Origin: Oscillibacter sp.
GTDB taxonomy: Bacteria > Bacillota > Clostridia > Oscillospirales > Oscillospiraceae
DNA length: 24,698 nucleotides
Reading direction: 5' to 3'
Assembly (NCBI GenBank): GCA_017447005.1
Contig: JAFSOM010000171.1
Coordinates: 1 to 24,698 of the forward strand
Each line of letters begins with the position of its first letter. Within the stretch, counting starts at the first letter, position 1. This document shows, one piece after another, positions 23,277 through 24,698 of this stretch. The notes under the pieces were generated by a model that saw only the letters and a list, made by a program, of their open reading frames with translations, did no database searches and was not told the DNA's origin. Made by a program: the position numbers and the translations under genes.

Positions 23277-23373
23277 AAGTTTTCGCCGCGCTAACGAAAA
23301 CTTTATGCATACTTCGGAGACGCGTCAGGATTGGATATATTGAGAAATGCGCGGAAGTTTTGAAACTCCGCGC
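23277..23373. other. Two further hairpins beside the inverted repeat
   Basis: AAGTTTTCG (23277-23285) and CGAAAACTT (23295-23303) form a perfect 9-bp pair directly abutting the right arm of the long repeat. GCGCGGAAGTTT (23349-23360) and AAACTCCGCGC (23363-23373) form an 11-bp stem with a one-base bulge, 25 bp before the next gene. Neither has a T-run. TATATT (23336-23341) between them could be a -10 for the following gene but no good -35 was found. Confidence 0.5.
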
Positions 23374-23397
23374 AAAATGACAGAAAGCGGGGTTTTT

Positions 23398-23820
23398 ATG
23401 GACAAAAAGAAGCCGTCGAAAGACGAGCGCGGGAACGTGCGCTACCTGTGGGTATTGGTGGGCGCGTATCTGCTCTATCTGGCGTGGCAACAGTTGCAGT
23501 TATTATTACGGGGCGAAGCCGTGAACACGGGCGACATGATTCTTGGCGTGGTCAGCGGCGCGGTATTCGCGGCGGTGGGCGCGTGGGTGATTTACCGGGA
23601 ATGGCGGGCGTGGCAGTACGCGCAGGCGCATAAGGACGACCCGGAAACGTGGGGGGACGCGTCGGAAGCATATCCGGACGCGCCGGAGTTGAAAGAGGAC
23701 GAAAACGCGGAAGAAGCCGCGGACGGCGTCGAGAAGCCGGAATCGGAAGTTGCGGAAACTGACGGCGCGGAGCCGGAAAGCGAAGAAAATGACGGGGAAG
23801 AGGAAAACGCGAAGGAGTGA
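23398..23820 (+). CDS. Small two-helix membrane protein with an acidic tail, function unknown
   Basis: The product is 140 residues from the ATG at 23398 (MDKKKPSKDERG), with a weak GCGGGG upstream; a longer frame from 23347 would read through the hairpin and is not favoured. Two membrane segments are visible, YLWVLVGAYLLYLAWQQL and MILGVVSGAVFAAVGAWVIY, followed by WRAWQYAQAHKDD. The last 60 residues are dominated by Glu, Asp and Ala. No family is recognised. It is followed 6 nt later by another unknown gene and then rarA. Confidence 0.75.
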   Translation: MDKKKPSKDERGNVRYLWVLVGAYLLYLAWQQLQLLLRGEAVNTGDMILGVVSGAVFAAVGAWVIYREWRAWQYAQAHKDDPETWGDASEAYPDAPELKEDENAEEAADGVEKPESEVAETDGAEPESEENDGEEENAKE

Positions 23821-23826
23821 GGAAGC

Positions 23827-24267
23827 GTGAACAAGGCGTTGCTGTCGGCGATACGGGAGCGGAAATCATGGCTGGAACGCTTTACCCGCACGGAGTACGA
23901 ACAGGCCTTTCAGGAGTATCAGCGGCAATACGGGCCGGTTTACCGGGAAGCGGTCAGAGAATCGAAAGAAAATCCGGCGGCGCTGGCGGCGGAGATTCTG
24001 GACGAGTTGGAGCGCGGCTGGAAGCGGGAAGCGTTCTGGAAACGTTCGTCCCGGCGCTTTGAGGAAAAGCAGATGATTTTCCTGTATCTTTCGCCGACGC
24101 TTTTGGAGACGGGTCAAGAGGCGTTCGCGGAGCGCTTACAGGAGGAATGGCGGAGGCGTTGGCCGAAGGACGCCTATCAGGTCGTGACTTGGCGGAAGTT
24201 GAAGAAGGGTTTCCGCCTGACGATTATGGGCTTTGACGTTGGTTCCCGGCAGGACGAGGACGACTGA
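23827..24267 (+). CDS. Hypothetical charged soluble protein upstream of rarA
   Basis: The 146-residue product begins at a GTG (23827) with AAGGAG 9 nt upstream, inside the end of the previous gene. It is rich in Glu, Arg, Trp and Tyr; the first two thirds look helical (RERKSWLERFTRTEYEQAFQEYQRQYGPVYREA) and the end is strand-like (AYQVVTWRKLKKGFRLTIMGFDV). No signal peptide or membrane segment. Family not recognised. Its position in one unit with the membrane protein before it suggests a joint function. Confidence 0.75.
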   Translation: MNKALLSAIRERKSWLERFTRTEYEQAFQEYQRQYGPVYREAVRESKENPAALAAEILDELERGWKREAFWKRSSRRFEEKQMIFLYLSPTLLETGQEAFAERLQEEWRRRWPKDAYQVVTWRKLKKGFRLTIMGFDVGSRQDEDD

Positions 24268-24333
24268 CGGAAACGTTGACGCCGCCGGAATAAACATTAG
24301 GCGTAGGAGCGTTTCGGAAAGGAGGGAATGCGT

Positions 24334-24698
24334 ATGCGTCAGCCGCTTGCGGATGAGATACGCCCGGAGACGTTGGAGGACGTAGTAGGACAGGCGCATT
24401 TGTTAGGGCCGGGGGCGGTGTTGCGGCGTCTGATTGAGCGCGGCGCGGAGGCGAATTTAGTCTTTTACGGCCCGTCCGGGACGGGTAAGACAACCGTCGC
24501 CAATATTATCGCAAAGCGCACGCAAAAGACATTGCGCCGTCTGAACGCGACGACCGCCTCTTTGCAGGACGTAAAGGAGATTTTATCGGAAGTCGGAACG
24601 CTGATGGCCCCGGGCGGCGTGTTGCTGTATCTGGACGAGATACAGTATTTCAACAAAAAGCAGCAGCAGAGCCTGCTGGAGTTTCTGGAAAACGGGAA
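24334..24698 (+). CDS. rarA: Replication-associated recombination protein RarA (MgsA), C-terminus missing
   Basis: Only the first 121 residues are in the window. RarA is an AAA+ ATPase acting at stalled replication forks. PLADEIRPETLEDVVGQAHLLGPG is the family's N-terminal signature, Walker A is GPSGTGKT (about residues 47-54), and the Walker B region reads LLYLDEIQYFNKKQQQSLLEF. The second ATG (24334) is preferred: AAAGGAGGG stands 8 nt before it but only 2-3 nt before the ATG at 24328. The sensor 2 and C-terminal tetramerisation parts lie beyond the edge. Confidence 0.92.
   Translation, partial: MRQPLADEIRPETLEDVVGQAHLLGPGAVLRRLIERGAEANLVFYGPSGTGKTTVANIIAKRTQKTLRRLNATTASLQDVKEILSEVGTLMAPGGVLLYLDEIQYFNKKQQQSLLEFLENG

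Noticed and set aside
23349..23373. Rho-independent terminator
   Set aside because: Good stem, but followed by AAAATGAC on the plus strand and ATTTCTCA on the minus strand; no T-run and no gene ending there.
22885..23490. Minus-strand frame of about 200 codons over the inverted repeat
   Set aside because: It runs through the repeat arms, the pseudouridine synthase promoter and its start, without a ribosome site or recognisable domain.

Overview
The window is moderately GC-rich DNA, read with the standard bacterial code, and looks like a Clostridia-type Firmicute, probably a gut lineage near Oscillospirales. This is inferred from consensus sigma-A promoters, strong AGGAGG ribosome sites, an LplB/LplC/LplA-style sugar ABC transporter, a fused PotC-PotD polyamine transporter, a eukaryotic-type NADP isocitrate dehydrogenase, and a RarA of the form seen in Clostridia. 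No rRNA, tRNA, phage, transposase or CRISPR was seen.

Region 1 (1-9014, minus strand) is a fructan/sucrose utilisation operon. From a consensus promoter at 8986-9014 it reads: two sugar permeases, a solute-binding lipoprotein, a cytoplasmic GH32 beta-fructosidase, and a very large secreted multidomain GH32 enzyme that runs off the left edge. The secreted gene covers 3572 down to 1 without a stop. The logic is outside cleavage, import of short products, inside hydrolysis.

Region 2 (9146-12954, plus strand) is divergent. A LacI-family regulator, a YesL/DUF624 membrane protein and an unrecognised one-helix membrane protein are joined by ATGA overlaps. A secreted or membrane-anchored endonuclease/exonuclease/phosphatase-family protein follows, preceded by two tandem 35-bp repeats. 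The palindrome inside these repeats shares its 8-bp core with one in the lacI/transporter intergenic region. This is the part most likely to hold something undescribed.

Region 3 (12986-13397, minus) is a self-contained unit for an 80-residue unknown protein with its own promoter, a foldable leader and a terminator. A 410-bp gene-poor gap (13291-13700) follows.

Region 4 (13701-21913, minus) may be one long transcript from a strong promoter at 21885-21913: ccdA-like, tlpA-like thioredoxin, potA, potB, potCD fusion, icd (TTG start), mtaB. Spacings are short or overlapping and no convincing terminator is seen inside.

Region 5 (21965-23020, minus) is an RluC/RluD-family pseudouridine synthase with its own promoter. 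Upstream, 23086-23373 is a dense patch of inverted repeats, including a 48-bp inverted pair.

Region 6 (23398-24698, plus) holds a small membrane protein with an acidic tail, an unknown charged protein, and the start of rarA, cut by the window edge.

A recurring oddity is in-frame tandem repeats encoding acidic, Ala/Asp/Glu-rich low-complexity segments in three unrelated proteins: the secreted GH32, the YesL-like protein and the TlpA-like protein.
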